46,752 nt of DNA from Paucibacter sp. KBW04 (GCF_003852425.1 NZ_QAJN01000005.1:1-46752); one strand, 5' to 3'. Shown: positions 15,102 to 24,084, counted from the stretch's first letter. Program-made: numbers and translations. Notes: generated by a model not told the origin, from the sequence alone.

Positions 15102-17978
15102 ATGTTGTATCACCACGTCCCGGAAATCGATCACGGCACACCGCCGAGCCAGTCCAAAGAAACCGTCCAACTCACGATCGACGGCCGCGCTGTCACTGTT
15201 CCCAAAGGGAGCTCCTTGATGCGAGCGGCCATGGCGACGGGGGTTCAAATCCCCAAGCTGTGCGCAACGGACAGCCTGCAACCCTTTGGCTCCTGCCGAC
15301 TGTGTCTGGTGGAGATCGAGGGTCGCAAAGGTTACCCAGCGTCCTGCACCACGCCAGCCGAGGCCGGGATGGTGGTTCGCACCCAAACCCCAAAACTCCA
15401 AGACGTGCGCAAGGGCGTGATGGAGCTCTACATCAGCGACCATCCACTGGACTGCCTGACCTGCAGCGCCAACGGTGATTGCGAACTGCAAGACATGGCG
15501 GGAGTCACCGGACTGCGCCACGTGCGCTACGGCGTGGGGGCAGCGGCCGGAGCCCACCACACCGATGCCCCGAAGGACGACTCCAACCCCTACTTCAGCT
15601 ATGACCCCAGCAAGTGCATCGTCTGCAACCGTTGCGTGCGAGCCTGCGAGGAGACCCAAGGCACCTTTGCTTTGACAATTCAAGGTCGAGGCTTCGACAG
15701 TCGCGTGGTGGCCGGCCAAGACGACTCATTCTTGAACAGTGACTGCGTCAGCTGCGGCGCCTGCGTCCAAGCCTGCCCAACAGCGACGCTACAAGAAAAA
15801 AGCGTGATCGAACTCGGGCAAGCCGAGCACAGCATCATCACAACCTGTGCCTACTGCGGGGTGGGTTGCGGCTTTAAAGCCGAGATGAAGGGCAACACGG
15901 TGGTCCGCATGGTCCCCTGGAAAGATGGCAAAGCCAATGAAGGCCATGCCTGCGTTAAAGGTCGCTTTGCTTGGGGCTATGCCACCCACAAGGACCGCAT
16001 CACCGAGCCGATGATTCGAGACAAGATCAGCGAGCCCTGGCGCAAGGTGTCATGGGACGAGGCCATCAACCACGCCGCGGCAGCATTCAAACGAATCCAG
16101 ACCAAGTACGGCCAGGATGCTGTGGGCGGCATCACCTCCTCGCGCTGCACCAATGAAGAGGTCTATTTGGTGCAGAAACTGGTCCGAGCAGCTTTCGGCA
16201 ATAACAATGTGGATACCTGTGCACGTGTCTGCCACTCGCCCACCGGATATGGCATGGGTCAGACCTTTGGCACTTCAGCCGGCACTCAAACCTTCAAATC
16301 GGTCGAACAGGCTGATGTGATTCTGGTGATAGGCGCCAATCCTAGTGACGCTCATCCCGTATTCGCCTCTCGCATGAAAAAGCGTCTGCGCCAAGGTGCC
16401 CGCCTGGTGGTCATCGACCCGCGCAGCATCGATCTGGTCAACGGCCCCCATGTGCGAGCCGACCACCACTTGGCACTGCGTCCAGGCACCAATGTGGCGG
16501 TGATCACCGCCATGGCACATGTCGTGGTGGCCGAGGGTTTGCTGAATGAGGCCTACATCGCCGAACGCTGCGATACCCGCAGCTTTAGCGATTGGCGCGA
16601 TTTTGTGGCTCGCGCTGAAAACTCGCCTGAAGCCATGGAACTCATCAGTGGCGTGCCTGCGGGCGAAGTCCGTGCCGCTGCCCGTCTCTTTGCGAAAGGC
16701 CCTAACTCGGCCATCTACTACGGTCTTGGCGTGACCGAACACGCACAAGGCTCCACCATGGTGATGGGCATTGCAAACCTGGCCATGGCTTGTGGCATGG
16801 TCGGCCGCGAAGGGGTGGGGGTGAACCCATTGCGAGGGCAGAACAATGTGCAGGGAAGCTGTGATATGGGCAGTTTTCCGCATGAGCTGCCAGGCTACCG
16901 CCACATCTCAGACAGTACCGTACGCGCCAAGTTTGATGAGGCCTGGGGCGTCCAACTCAATGCTGAACCAGGCCTGCGCATTCCAAACATGTTTGAGGCA
17001 GCACTCGGAGGGAGCTTCAAAGGCCTTTACTGTCATGGCGAGGACATCGTCCAGTCGGACCCCAACACTCAACATGTGGCCTCCGCCTTGGAGGCGATGG
17101 AGTGCATCGTCGTCCAGGACATCTTCCTGAACGAGACGGCCAAATACGCCCATGTTTTGCTGCCAGGCAGTTCATTTTTGGAGAAGGATGGCACCTTCAC
17201 CAACGCCGAGCGACGCATCTCTCGGGTTCGCCAGGCCATGCCTCCGCTGGCAGGCCTGGCGGACTGGCAAGTGACCATGAAACTTGCGAACGCGCTCGGC
17301 TACCCCATGCATTACCAACACCCAGAGGAAATCATGCAGGAGGTCGCAGCACTAACGCCGAGCTTCTCTGGCGTCAGCTACGCCAAGATCGAACGCCTGG
17401 GGAGTCTGCAATGGCCGTGCAATGAGCTGACGGAAGAAGCCGGTACCGCCATCATGCACGTCGACCGGTTTGTGCGAGGTAAGGGGCGCTTCTTCATCAC
17501 ACAGTACGTCGCGTCTAAAGAAAAAGTTACCCGCAAGTTCCCTTTGCTGCTAACGACCGGCCGCATCTTGTCCCAATACAACGTGGGCGCCCAAACTCGC
17601 CGAACCCTCAACAATGCATGGCATCAAGAGGACAGGCTGGAAATCCACCCTCACGATGCCGAAGTTCGAGGCATCAAGCAAGATGACTGGGTTGGCATCA
17701 GCAGCCGCGCGGGTCATACCGTATTGCGCGCTGAAATCAGTGAACGTATGCAAGCTGGGGTGGTTTACACCACCTTCCACTTTCCGGAATCGGGCGCCAA
17801 TGTCATCACGACAAACAGTTCGGACTGGGCAACCAACTGTCCCGAGTACAAGGTCACCGCAGTCGAGGTCAGCCGGGTAACTCAGACCTCCGACTGGCAG
17901 CGCAACTACGCCGAGTTCAATGCCCAGCAGCTGCAACTGAAGGCTGCGGTGGATACACCGCTGGAGCAAAGCCCATGA
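15102..17978 (+). CDS. fdsA: NAD-dependent formate dehydrogenase alpha (molybdenum catalytic) subunit
   Basis: 958 residues. N-terminal [2Fe-2S] domain (CATDSLQPFGSCRLC), a NuoG-like cluster site (DHPLDCLTCSANGDCELQD), two [4Fe-4S] ferredoxin motifs (CIVCNRCVRAC, CVSCGACVQACP), then the molybdopterin oxidoreductase domain opening with CAYCGVGC. The Mo ligand is expected to be Cys377 in DTCARVCHSP, corresponding to the catalytic cysteine (not selenocysteine) of Rhodobacter FdsA, with the conserved histidine next to it. A C-terminal molydopterin-dinucleotide binding domain starts near residue 810 (LLTTGRILSQYNVGAQTRR). It oxidises formate to CO2 in the cytoplasm. Length and cofactor set are complete; ATGA overlap with fdsC. 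Confidence 0.97.
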   Translation: MLYHHVPEIDHGTPPSQSKETVQLTIDGRAVTVPKGSSLMRAAMATGVQIPKLCATDSLQPFGSCRLCLVEIEGRKGYPASCTTPAEAGMVVRTQTPKLQDVRKGVMELYISDHPLDCLTCSANGDCELQDMAGVTGLRHVRYGVGAAAGAHHTDAPKDDSNPYFSYDPSKCIVCNRCVRACEETQGTFALTIQGRGFDSRVVAGQDDSFLNSDCVSCGACVQACPTATLQEKSVIELGQAEHSIITTCAYCGVGCGFKAEMKGNTVVRMVPWKDGKANEGHACVKGRFAWGYATHKDRITEPMIRDKISEPWRKVSWDEAINHAAAAFKRIQTKYGQDAVGGITSSRCTNEEVYLVQKLVRAAFGNNNVDTCARVCHSPTGYGMGQTFGTSAGTQTFKSVEQADVILVIGANPSDAHPVFASRMKKRLRQGARLVVIDPRSIDLVNGPHVRADHHLALRPGTNVAVITAMAHVVVAEGLLNEAYIAERCDTRSFSDWRDFVARAENSPEAMELISGVPAGEVRAAARLFAKGPNSAIYYGLGVTEHAQGSTMVMGIANLAMACGMVGREGVGVNPLRGQNNVQGSCDMGSFPHELPGYRHISDSTVRAKFDEAWGVQLNAEPGLRIPNMFEAALGGSFKGLYCHGEDIVQSDPNTQHVASALEAMECIVVQDIFLNETAKYAHVLLPGSSFLEKDGTFTNAERRISRVRQAMPPLAGLADWQVTMKLANALGYPMHYQHPEEIMQEVAALTPSFSGVSYAKIERLGSLQWPCNELTEEAGTAIMHVDRFVRGKGRFFITQYVASKEKVTRKFPLLLTTGRILSQYNVGAQTRRTLNNAWHQEDRLEIHPHDAEVRGIKQDDWVGISSRAGHTVLRAEISERMQAGVVYTTFHFPESGANVITTNSSDWATNCPEYKVTAVEVSRVTQTSDWQRNYAEFNAQQLQLKAAVDTPLEQSP

Positions 17979-18799
17979 GCAACGTCCAATGCCATGCACT
18001 AAAGCCCTGCGTTAGCGCCGCCCAAGTGACAACTTTGCGGGCTGGCAACGGACGAACCCAAGCTGACTGGCTGGCCGACGAAGTTCCCGTGTCCTTGGTT
18101 TTCAACGGCATCTCCCACGCGGTCATGCTGGCTAGCCCTGCGCATCTGGAAGACTTTGCCCTTGGCTTCAGCCTGACTGAAGGCCTGCTAGCTGATGCCA
18201 AGGATCTCTACGACATCGAAGTTCATGAGGGCGAAGACGGGCTCGAGCTGCGCATGGAAGTGGCGGCGGCCTGCGAATGGCGACTGAAAGAACGTCGTCG
18301 CAATTTGGCCGGCCGCACCGGCTGCGGACTGTGTGGTACCGAGAGCCTGGCTCAAGTCAGGCGCCCCCTCCCCCTACTCCAGTCCTTGACCTTGAGCACT
18401 GGGGTATTAGCCCAGGCTCACTATGCCTTGCCGCCGAGCCAGACCATGCAGAACTTGACGGGCGCGACACACGCTGCGGCCTGGTGCGATCTCGCAGGCA
18501 ACTTGCTCATGATTCGTGAGGACGTTGGGCGACACAACGCGCTGGACAAGCTGATTGGTGCGATGGTTTCGGCTCAATTTGACACTCAGGCCGGCTTCAT
18601 CTGCATCACCAGCCGAGCAAGCTTTGAGATGGTGCAAAAGACGGCCATGGCAGGTGTCAGCGTGCTGGCCGCAGTCTCCGCCCCTACGGCGCTTGCAGTG
18701 CAATGCGCGCGCAATTGCGGCCTCCTGCTGGCGGGCTTTGTGCGAGGCAACGATCTGGTCGCCTATACCTTTCCGGAACGACTAGGACTGACTCAATGA
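17975..18799 (+). CDS. fdsC: FdhD-type sulfurtransferase / Mo-cofactor chaperone for FdsA
   Basis: 274 residues, FdhD/NarQ family. These proteins bind bis-MGD and deliver sulfur to the active site of formate dehydrogenase. The reactive-loop cysteines are Cys117 and Cys120 in TGCGLCGTES. Other family signatures are DWLADEVPVSLVFNG, LEDFALGFSLTEGLL, REDVGRHNALDKLIGAM and SRASFEMVQKTAMAGVSVL. Both flanking junctions are ATGA overlaps (with fdsA and fdsD), consistent with co-translation and stoichiometric assembly of the enzyme. Confidence 0.95.
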   Translation: MSNVQCHALKPCVSAAQVTTLRAGNGRTQADWLADEVPVSLVFNGISHAVMLASPAHLEDFALGFSLTEGLLADAKDLYDIEVHEGEDGLELRMEVAAACEWRLKERRRNLAGRTGCGLCGTESLAQVRRPLPLLQSLTLSTGVLAQAHYALPPSQTMQNLTGATHAAAWCDLAGNLLMIREDVGRHNALDKLIGAMVSAQFDTQAGFICITSRASFEMVQKTAMAGVSVLAAVSAPTALAVQCARNCGLLLAGFVRGNDLVAYTFPERLGLTQ

Positions 18800-19059
18800 A
18801 CATCCAGTACTTAACTCAGATGGCCAATTCAATTGGTGAATTCTTTCAGACCATGCCCAATGTCGAGGAGGCCGAGCGAGAAGTGGTTCAGCATCTTCGG
18901 CGCTTCTGGGACCCCCGCATGCGAGAGCAATTGCTTGAGCATTTGGATGCCCAAGCCGGTACAGGTCTGCTCCCCTTCGTCAAACACGCCGTGCTGCGTC
19001 ACCGCCAGGACCTGAACGTCGGGGTGAACGCCGATGCTGCAAAGTCGGGCTCGATTTAA
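18796..19059 (+). CDS. fdsD: Formate dehydrogenase delta subunit
   Basis: 87 residues, small and soluble, matching FdsD. Recognisable features are MANSIGEFF near the start, the EAEREVVQHLRRFWDPRMR segment and LLPFVKHAVLRHRQDL near the end. FdsD is needed for a functional FdsABG complex, probably in cofactor insertion. The start ATG 18796 overlaps the fdsC stop. Last gene of the operon; about 170 bases of non-coding sequence follow, with no strong terminator hairpin that I can see. Confidence 0.93.
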   Translation: MNIQYLTQMANSIGEFFQTMPNVEEAEREVVQHLRRFWDPRMREQLLEHLDAQAGTGLLPFVKHAVLRHRQDLNVGVNADAAKSGSI

Positions 19060-19229
19060 CGGTCTGTGATCCCAAACCCTCTAGGCTGGGGGACGCATCC
19101 CGACTTTATGAACCGCACTTTGCCCTTGGTGAAGCCTAGATCTGGAAAGCTATCGTTGATGGATAGATTTGAGACCGCCCCCAAGTTTCGCGACGGCTTG
19201 CAAACCGAGCTTGATGCAGAAATTTGACC

Positions 19230-19433
19230 TTAGCGTCCATTTGACACTCTGTCCTCAGTCAAGGCTGCCTCCCACTCTCCCCAACTCGAGTCAGTGACTT
19301 CCAATCCAGGAATTGAGGCCTCCAAACCGCCGCCATCAAGCTTTCGTCTAAAGAGCACCTCCGTGGCTTGCCTGATTTGGGCAAACACACGTTCGGCGCT
19401 AAGGGGGTAGGAAACTTGGCTTGGGTTGGACAT
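19230..19433 (-). CDS. Small hypothetical protein (third gene of an unknown operon)
   Basis: 67 residues from ATG 19433, chosen because GAGG lies five bases upstream. The frame is open back to a TTG at 19541, and the extra translated part looks protein-like, so a longer form is possible. Polar, with a helix-prone middle (AERVFAQIRQATEVLFRRKL) and acidic tail. No family recognised. It follows the 120-residue and 80-residue unknown genes on the same strand, and with them probably forms one transcript that converges on fds. Confidence 0.45.
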   Translation of the reverse strand: MSNPSQVSYPLSAERVFAQIRQATEVLFRRKLDGGGLEASIPGLEVTDSSWGEWEAALTEDRVSNGR

Positions 19434-19545
19434 CTTGACCTCACTGTGCTGCATGAGACAAGCATCGGCGACAAGGGCCAAACTATCTATCCAACCAGAG
19501 GGGGCCCACCTTTGGGGGGGTAAGGAAGAGCCAGACGCCAACTCC

Positions 19546-19908
19546 TCAAAAAGAGAGAGGCGAATTGAATTCAGTGGAGTCTGCTTCAGCGCGCAAAATC
19601 AAAAAGCAATCTCCGAGCATTTCCCGGCTCACTTCGTCTTCCAGCCCAGGAAACAACTCGGCGAGAGCACCCTTGAGTGCGACAGACTCCCCCTGAAACC
19701 ACACCTTCGACGCGAAGACGTCAGTCTCCGGGGCACCAGCGGGCGGATGGAGCCGAGTGTCTGAACCGACCGCAGCAACGCACCGGACATAGGCCCGCAT
19801 GACCGCCTCTGCATCGCCGAAATGGGCCTCGAGGGCCTCTCTAACGGCTGTTTGAATGCCGGGGAGCGCATGAAGCCCGCTATCGCCGAATTGAATTTGG
19901 TAACGCAT
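19546..19908 (-). CDS. Hypothetical protein, 120 residues
   Basis: The ATG at 19908 lies two bases after the TGA of the 80-residue gene upstream, indicating translational coupling; an in-frame start at 19968 would overlap that gene. Soluble, alpha/beta-looking protein with no signal peptide (starts MRYQIQFGDSGLHALPGIQT; ends LLGDCFLILR-like pattern in MLGDCFLILRAEADS). I do not recognise the family. Position within a three-gene operon is its only functional clue. Confidence 0.6.
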   Translation of the reverse strand: MRYQIQFGDSGLHALPGIQTAVREALEAHFGDAEAVMRAYVRCVAAVGSDTRLHPPAGAPETDVFASKVWFQGESVALKGALAELFPGLEDEVSREMLGDCFLILRAEADSTEFNSPLSF

Positions 19909-19909
19909 A

Positions 19910-20152
19910 TCAGTTGAGCATTTCAGCCTCGAACTCAGGCTCGACTTGTCGCGGCCTCTTCTGATCATTCACGACTGCCAACATCAGGGCCACCAAGTCG
20001 GGATCCGAGGAAAGTCGACGCTGCACCTCACGAATCGACGGCGCAAACTCCGGCCGAGTTTTCAACCAAAACTCCAAGAGCGGATGATGCCTTTCGGGCC
20101 AAACCCTCCACCACCGCAACACACTGTCTGGGTCATTCAAATTGATGAGCAT
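19910..20152 (-). CDS. Hypothetical protein, 80 residues
   Basis: Starts at ATG 20152 behind a strong AGAGGAG ribosome site; longer starts back to 20233 lack one. The sequence is tryptophan-rich at its centre (SVLRWWRVWPERHHPLLEFW) and helical throughout, with no membrane segment. First gene of the three-gene unit 20152-19230 and overlapping closely with the next gene. No family that I can name with confidence. Confidence 0.6.
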   Translation of the reverse strand: MLINLNDPDSVLRWWRVWPERHHPLLEFWLKTRPEFAPSIREVQRRLSSDPDLVALMLAVVNDQKRPRQVEPEFEAEMLN

Positions 20153-20320
20153 CGTGTTCTCCTCTGCTGTGACCGCAAACCGTCCCCGTGACAAGCTGCA
20201 AAAATCGCCGCCCGCCAACCACTGTACATTCATACAGCACTAAAGAAAAGCCCTGCCAAACAAAAGGACCTCACACTCATTCCAAGAGTTCATGACGAAG
20301 TGCCCAGATCAATGCGACCT

Positions 20321-20533
20321 TCAGGTCTTGAAGAAGGCGCTGGTGTGCAGTTCTCCAAACTCTTCGGGGGTCTCAGGCAACGTTCGGACCTCACAGGTCC
20401 CGGGAATACGTGTCGCCTCAGGGTCGGCTAGAAACGCGTCCTCCGCCATGAATCGGCACGGCGACTTCCGCCTGACGCCACGGCTGTTCTTCATCATCCA
20501 ATACCAAAATTCGACTGCTCTCATGAACGCCAT
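20321..20533 (-). CDS. Small conserved protein, 70 residues
   Basis: The pattern EFWYWMMKNSRG ... RFMAEDAFLADPEATRIPGT ... RTLPETPEEF resembles a small protein seen often in Burkholderiales genomes, in which an aromatic N-terminal strand precedes a ladder of charged residues ending in a LPETPEE-like motif. Function unknown. The ribosome site is weak, and the second ATG (20524) is an alternative start. It stands alone between the unknown operon and a long gap. Recognition rests on memory of the pattern, so moderate confidence only. Confidence 0.5.
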   Translation of the reverse strand: MAFMRAVEFWYWMMKNSRGVRRKSPCRFMAEDAFLADPEATRIPGTCEVRTLPETPEEFGELHTSAFFKT

Positions 20534-21046
20534 GCTCGCAGCTCACTAGCTCATGGGATGAGCCTAGTAACAGGTCGGGCTGTTCTGAAAGGCATGGCGG
20601 GCCACCCCTACTGACACCCCCATGTTGTCGCGCGGCTCGTTGGGCCAATTCGCATCAGCGAGATAGCCGCACCACTCTTACGCAGGCGCCTCCACGACGA
20701 CCACAGCCTTGAGCTGCTCCTCGACGTACATATTGCGTAGCCTTGGGGTTTAGGCAAAGACGCCACGCAATCCTGTCCGCGGACCTAAACCGTGTTCGGG
20801 CGAGGTTGATGGCGCAGATTGAGAGCCACCAAGGATCTCTCCAACCTGATGGTGCAAGGCCAGCCCTTGAAGCCTAAAAACGAGCGGGGCACCTCAAATA
20901 CCAGGGCACATCCCCCATCTGAATGCCGCTCGGGTAATTGCCTACCTTGTTTGTTCTATCTCTGAATGCTGGAATTCGCTCGTCGGCGTGAGCATGCCGG
21001 CGCGACGGGCGATCGCACCTCGCCCAGAACCAATCAGGGATAAAAA
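20534..21046. other. Gap without a supported gene
   Basis: About 510 bases. Open frames here have no ribosome sites and no recognisable family. The sequence may be decayed coding DNA. It must include the promoter for the protease gene at 21047. No structured RNA or repeat was noticed. Confidence 0.4.
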
Positions 21047-22342
21047 ATGGACGACAAAACGATAGAGGCCATAAAGGACGCACGCACCAAACTGCATGCA
21101 CAGGTTGTTCACTTTCCAGGCGTTCATGGCACCAGCGTTGGCCTTAAATGGACAGGTGGCGCCCTTACCAAGACCATCGCAGTCTTGGTCTATGTGACAC
21201 ACAAACGACCTGAAAGCTCGGTGCCATCGAAAGAACTTCTTCCTAAGAACATCGACGGTTTCCCTGTAGATGTGATCGAAGAAGCAATCCCAGAGGCCCA
21301 CGCCGACGATGGCAAGTACCGTCCCGTGCAAGGTGGCATACAGATTCAAGTGGGCAATAGCTACGGCACGCTTGGGTGCCTAGTCCGCGATCTAAATTCC
21401 CAAGCACTCTGCGCCCTGTCCAATCAACACGTCATGGGTGGAGCCAGTTCCCGGGTCGCTCAGCCAAAAATGGATCCTGTGTGCGATCAAATTGGCAACA
21501 CTGTGAGATCGGTGCTTTCTCCAAGAGTCGACGGCGCCTTTTGCTCTCTGGACGCTCACGGCGCAAGTGGAATATCTTCAATCGTCGAAATCGGCGAAGT
21601 CAAAGGCGTCTACACGGTTCAACTCAGCGATCTTCCCTATCCCGTGAAAAAGCGTGGAAGAACGACCGGGCTCCGTAAAGGCAACATCACCGCGCTCTAT
21701 TTTCAAGGGACCAGAACCGATGGCTGGCGTTTTGTGGATCAGCAGTACATCAAGACCGACGACAACACTCTGAATTTCTCCGAGCCCGGCGACTCAGGTT
21801 CGGCCGTCGTTGACCAAAAGGGCCGGGTTGTTGGCCTGCTCTGGGGCGCGTCGACGCCAAACGGGTGCTCTTCACCCATCGCTGCCGTCCAGTCTGAGCT
21901 GTACATCGAAGTCGCCACAGGCATCACAGCCGCAACTATCCCTTACTCCGAGACGCTGACGGGCCAGTTGGAGACGGCATTGCGCCAAACTGAATTTGGC
22001 AGCAAGCTTTGGCGCACCGTCCGCAGAACACATACACGCATACAGCATCAGTTTCATGCAACCCCTCGACTGCTCGTGACTTGGCAACAAATGCCGCAGC
22101 AAGCCATCTTCGAAGCGATCACCGCAGCCACCCGCAACCTGGACACAATCATCCCAGCATCGCTTGGCGGAGAGGACACGGTTGAAATCGTCTCACGCCT
22201 CCGAGATGCAATGCGCCGCTACTTCACGGACCCAGACCTGCTTGAGCAAGTCGACGCGTTGCACGCCATGATTCTTGGCAACGTCGGACAAACTTGGCGG
22301 CATGCCTTGACCAGAGCAAGCAAGACCCCAGCAGTGGCCTAA
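21047..22342 (+). CDS. Intracellular trypsin-like serine protease (Nal1-like S1 family)
   Basis: 431 residues with no signal peptide or membrane helix, so probably cytoplasmic. An N-terminal alpha/beta region (about 10-85; FPGVHGTSVGLKWTGGALTK, VLVYVTHKRP, DGFPVDVIEE) typical of this bacterial family precedes a chymotrypsin fold. The catalytic triad is predicted as His128 (LSNQHVMGG), Asp162 (RVDGAFCSLD) and Ser250 (EPGDSGSAVVD). The C-terminal 150 residues are helical with no recognised domain. The gene stands alone; substrate unknown. Related proteases occur as effectors in bacterial conflict systems, but nothing adjacent here proves that role. It converges with the second fecR gene. Confidence 0.82.
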   Translation: MDDKTIEAIKDARTKLHAQVVHFPGVHGTSVGLKWTGGALTKTIAVLVYVTHKRPESSVPSKELLPKNIDGFPVDVIEEAIPEAHADDGKYRPVQGGIQIQVGNSYGTLGCLVRDLNSQALCALSNQHVMGGASSRVAQPKMDPVCDQIGNTVRSVLSPRVDGAFCSLDAHGASGISSIVEIGEVKGVYTVQLSDLPYPVKKRGRTTGLRKGNITALYFQGTRTDGWRFVDQQYIKTDDNTLNFSEPGDSGSAVVDQKGRVVGLLWGASTPNGCSSPIAAVQSELYIEVATGITAATIPYSETLTGQLETALRQTEFGSKLWRTVRRTHTRIQHQFHATPRLLVTWQQMPQQAIFEAITAATRNLDTIIPASLGGEDTVEIVSRLRDAMRRYFTDPDLLEQVDALHAMILGNVGQTWRHALTRASKTPAVA

Positions 22343-22457
22343 GGAAAACGCGAGTACCAGAGCGCTAAACGCCAAGCGCGCGTCGAGACCGGCGCGCGCT
22401 TGTTTCACCACTACCGAGCTGGAAGAACTTGTCGGCTAATCGAACCACCGTCTTCCC

Positions 22458-23564
22458 CTACCTAGCGCGCGTCTGCCGAGTCGCCAAGGTCAAGTGCTCA
22501 GAACTCTCTTGCAGGTCCAGCCCATGCAACGCCGCCACCGCGCGCGCGAAGTTCGCGTTGTCTCCCGTCTGAAACAGGCCGCTGACGCGCAGCTCATCAA
22601 GGCCACCAGATTCTGCCAAACGAATCGGCACCGCGCTGTAGCGATTCATCTCAACCACTGCGTCAAGCAGCGAAACATCGTCAAACAACGCCTCACCGCG
22701 CTTCCAGGCCAACACCTGCTCCATGCGCGGCCGGTCGACTTGAGCTACAGCCAAGGCAAGCGAACTGCCCTGCTTGCCTGACTCCCCTGCCCCAGTCCGC
22801 GAATCAAGCCGCATTCGCTCACCAGGAGCCATCACGACGGGGCTCCGACGCGCAGCCCCCGCGTCAACTGATGAAGCATCACGGACCACCACCTGCCCTT
22901 CCACCAAGGTCACGGCGAGGGCTGCAGCTGCAGCAGGCGAATCACCTGGCGTCAGACGCACGACAAAGGCCGTGCCGGTGGCCACGACCTCAGTGCCTGC
23001 CGCCTGAACAATGAAGGGGCGGCTCACATCTTTGGCGACCTCGAACAAGGCCTCCCCACCCTCCACGGAAACGGTACGCTGCGCCCGCCCAAGCTCCACG
23101 CGAACCCGCGTGGCGGTGTTCAGCGACATGCGGGTGCCGTCTTCCAGCATCACCACCTGCTGCTCACCCACACCAGTCCGAAAGCTCTCTACATTTCGCC
23201 AGGGATGCAAGATCACCAAGCCCACAAGGAACGAGACAGACAAGGCCAAGGCCCAAGGCACAGGCCTCGAAGCCAGGTGCGCTTGGCGAGCCACTGAAGC
23301 ACCCTCACCAGAAGCAGAGCGGGCATAGCTGCTCAGCGTCACGCCCGCCACCTCCTGCCAGATCTCGGTGCAGCGCTCAAATGCCAGACGATGCGCCGCA
23401 GACCGCTCCTGCCAAGCCAAGCACTCACGCTCCATGCGTACAGACCGATCAGGCCCATGCAGGCGAGCCACCCACACCGAGGCTTCAGCCGCAATCTCGG
23501 GTGTCACCACCGGAGCAGCCGCCTCACCAAGCCCCCTGCCCTCTTCTTCTCCTGAACCACGCAC
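22458..23564 (-). CDS. FecR-family anti-sigma factor (copy 2, no receptor gene adjacent)
   Basis: About 368 residues with the same plan as the copy at 0.5-1.6 kb: DUF4880 segment (EIAAEASVWVARLHGPDRS; HRLAFERCTEIW), one membrane helix (about 101-121, VPWALALSVSFLVGLVILHP), periplasmic FecR domain (MLEDGTRMSLNTATRV; GGEALFEVAKDVSRPFIV) and an STN-docking C-terminus (VSGLFQTGDNANFARAVAAL). GTG 23564 is used by analogy with copy 1; the open frame begins with a TTG at 23573 overlapping the sigma stop. No TonB receptor follows: the downstream neighbour is the converging protease gene. The partner receptor must lie elsewhere or has been lost. Confidence 0.9.
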   Translation of the reverse strand: MRGSGEEEGRGLGEAAAPVVTPEIAAEASVWVARLHGPDRSVRMERECLAWQERSAAHRLAFERCTEIWQEVAGVTLSSYARSASGEGASVARQAHLASRPVPWALALSVSFLVGLVILHPWRNVESFRTGVGEQQVVMLEDGTRMSLNTATRVRVELGRAQRTVSVEGGEALFEVAKDVSRPFIVQAAGTEVVATGTAFVVRLTPGDSPAAAAALAVTLVEGQVVVRDASSVDAGAARRSPVVMAPGERMRLDSRTGAGESGKQGSSLALAVAQVDRPRMEQVLAWKRGEALFDDVSLLDAVVEMNRYSAVPIRLAESGGLDELRVSGLFQTGDNANFARAVAALHGLDLQESSEHLTLATRQTRAR

Positions 23565-23566
23565 AC

Positions 23567-24052
23567 CTACCAACCTTCCATCCAGCCTGTTACCTGTAGT
23601 GTCGCCTTGGCAATGTGTTTCTCTACCGTGCTGGTGCTCAAGCCATGGCGTTCCGCAATCTCCCGATAGGTCAGGCCGTCAATGCGGTTGGCCAGGAAGA
23701 TGTCGCGCGTCTTCTCGTTCAAGCGGTTCAGGCACACGCTCATCCGCGCCATGCGCTCGCGGGCAAGCACCACGGCTTCAATGCCCGGCGCCGTATCCAA
23801 CAACACCACCTCCTCCAGCAACACCTCCTCGCCATGATTGACCCGCGCCCGGTGCGCATCAATCGACAAGTTCAGCGCCGTGCGCATCAAGAACGCCTCG
23901 GGCCGCTCCACCGGCACCGGCTGATCCAGCTCATAGCGGGCGAGGCGCACCCAGGCTTCTTGCACCAGATCATCAGCATCATGGGTTGAGCGGCCTCGCC
24001 GCATCAAAGCGGCTCTGACACGCGAGAACACCGGGGGCCAGTTCTTGCTCAT
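23567..24052 (-). CDS. ECF sigma factor, FecI-like (copy 2)
   Basis: 161 residues. Region 2 reads DDLVQEAWVRLARYEL and PEAFLMRTALNLSIDAHRA; region 4 reads LNEKTRDIFLANRIDGLTYREIAE with the helix-turn-helix HGLSTSTVEKHIAKA. ATG 24052 is preceded by GGGAGAG; a frame start at 24067 contains that ribosome site inside it and is rejected. Clearly paralogous to the sigma factor at 1.6-2.1 kb, with the same EGW terminus and the same overlap with fecR. Situated 32 bases downstream of the dead-transposase gene, probably in one transcript with it. Confidence 0.9.
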   Translation of the reverse strand: MSKNWPPVFSRVRAALMRRGRSTHDADDLVQEAWVRLARYELDQPVPVERPEAFLMRTALNLSIDAHRARVNHGEEVLLEEVVLLDTAPGIEAVVLARERMARMSVCLNRLNEKTRDIFLANRIDGLTYREIAERHGLSTSTVEKHIAKATLQVTGWMEGW

Positions 24053-24084
24053 TTGAATCTCTCCCATTCAAGCGTCTACGCGCC

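Noticed and set aside
15240-15256. GGGGGTTCAAATCCCC resembles the T-arm of a tRNA.
   Set aside because: It lies in frame within fdsA (GVQIPKL codons) and no cloverleaf forms around it.
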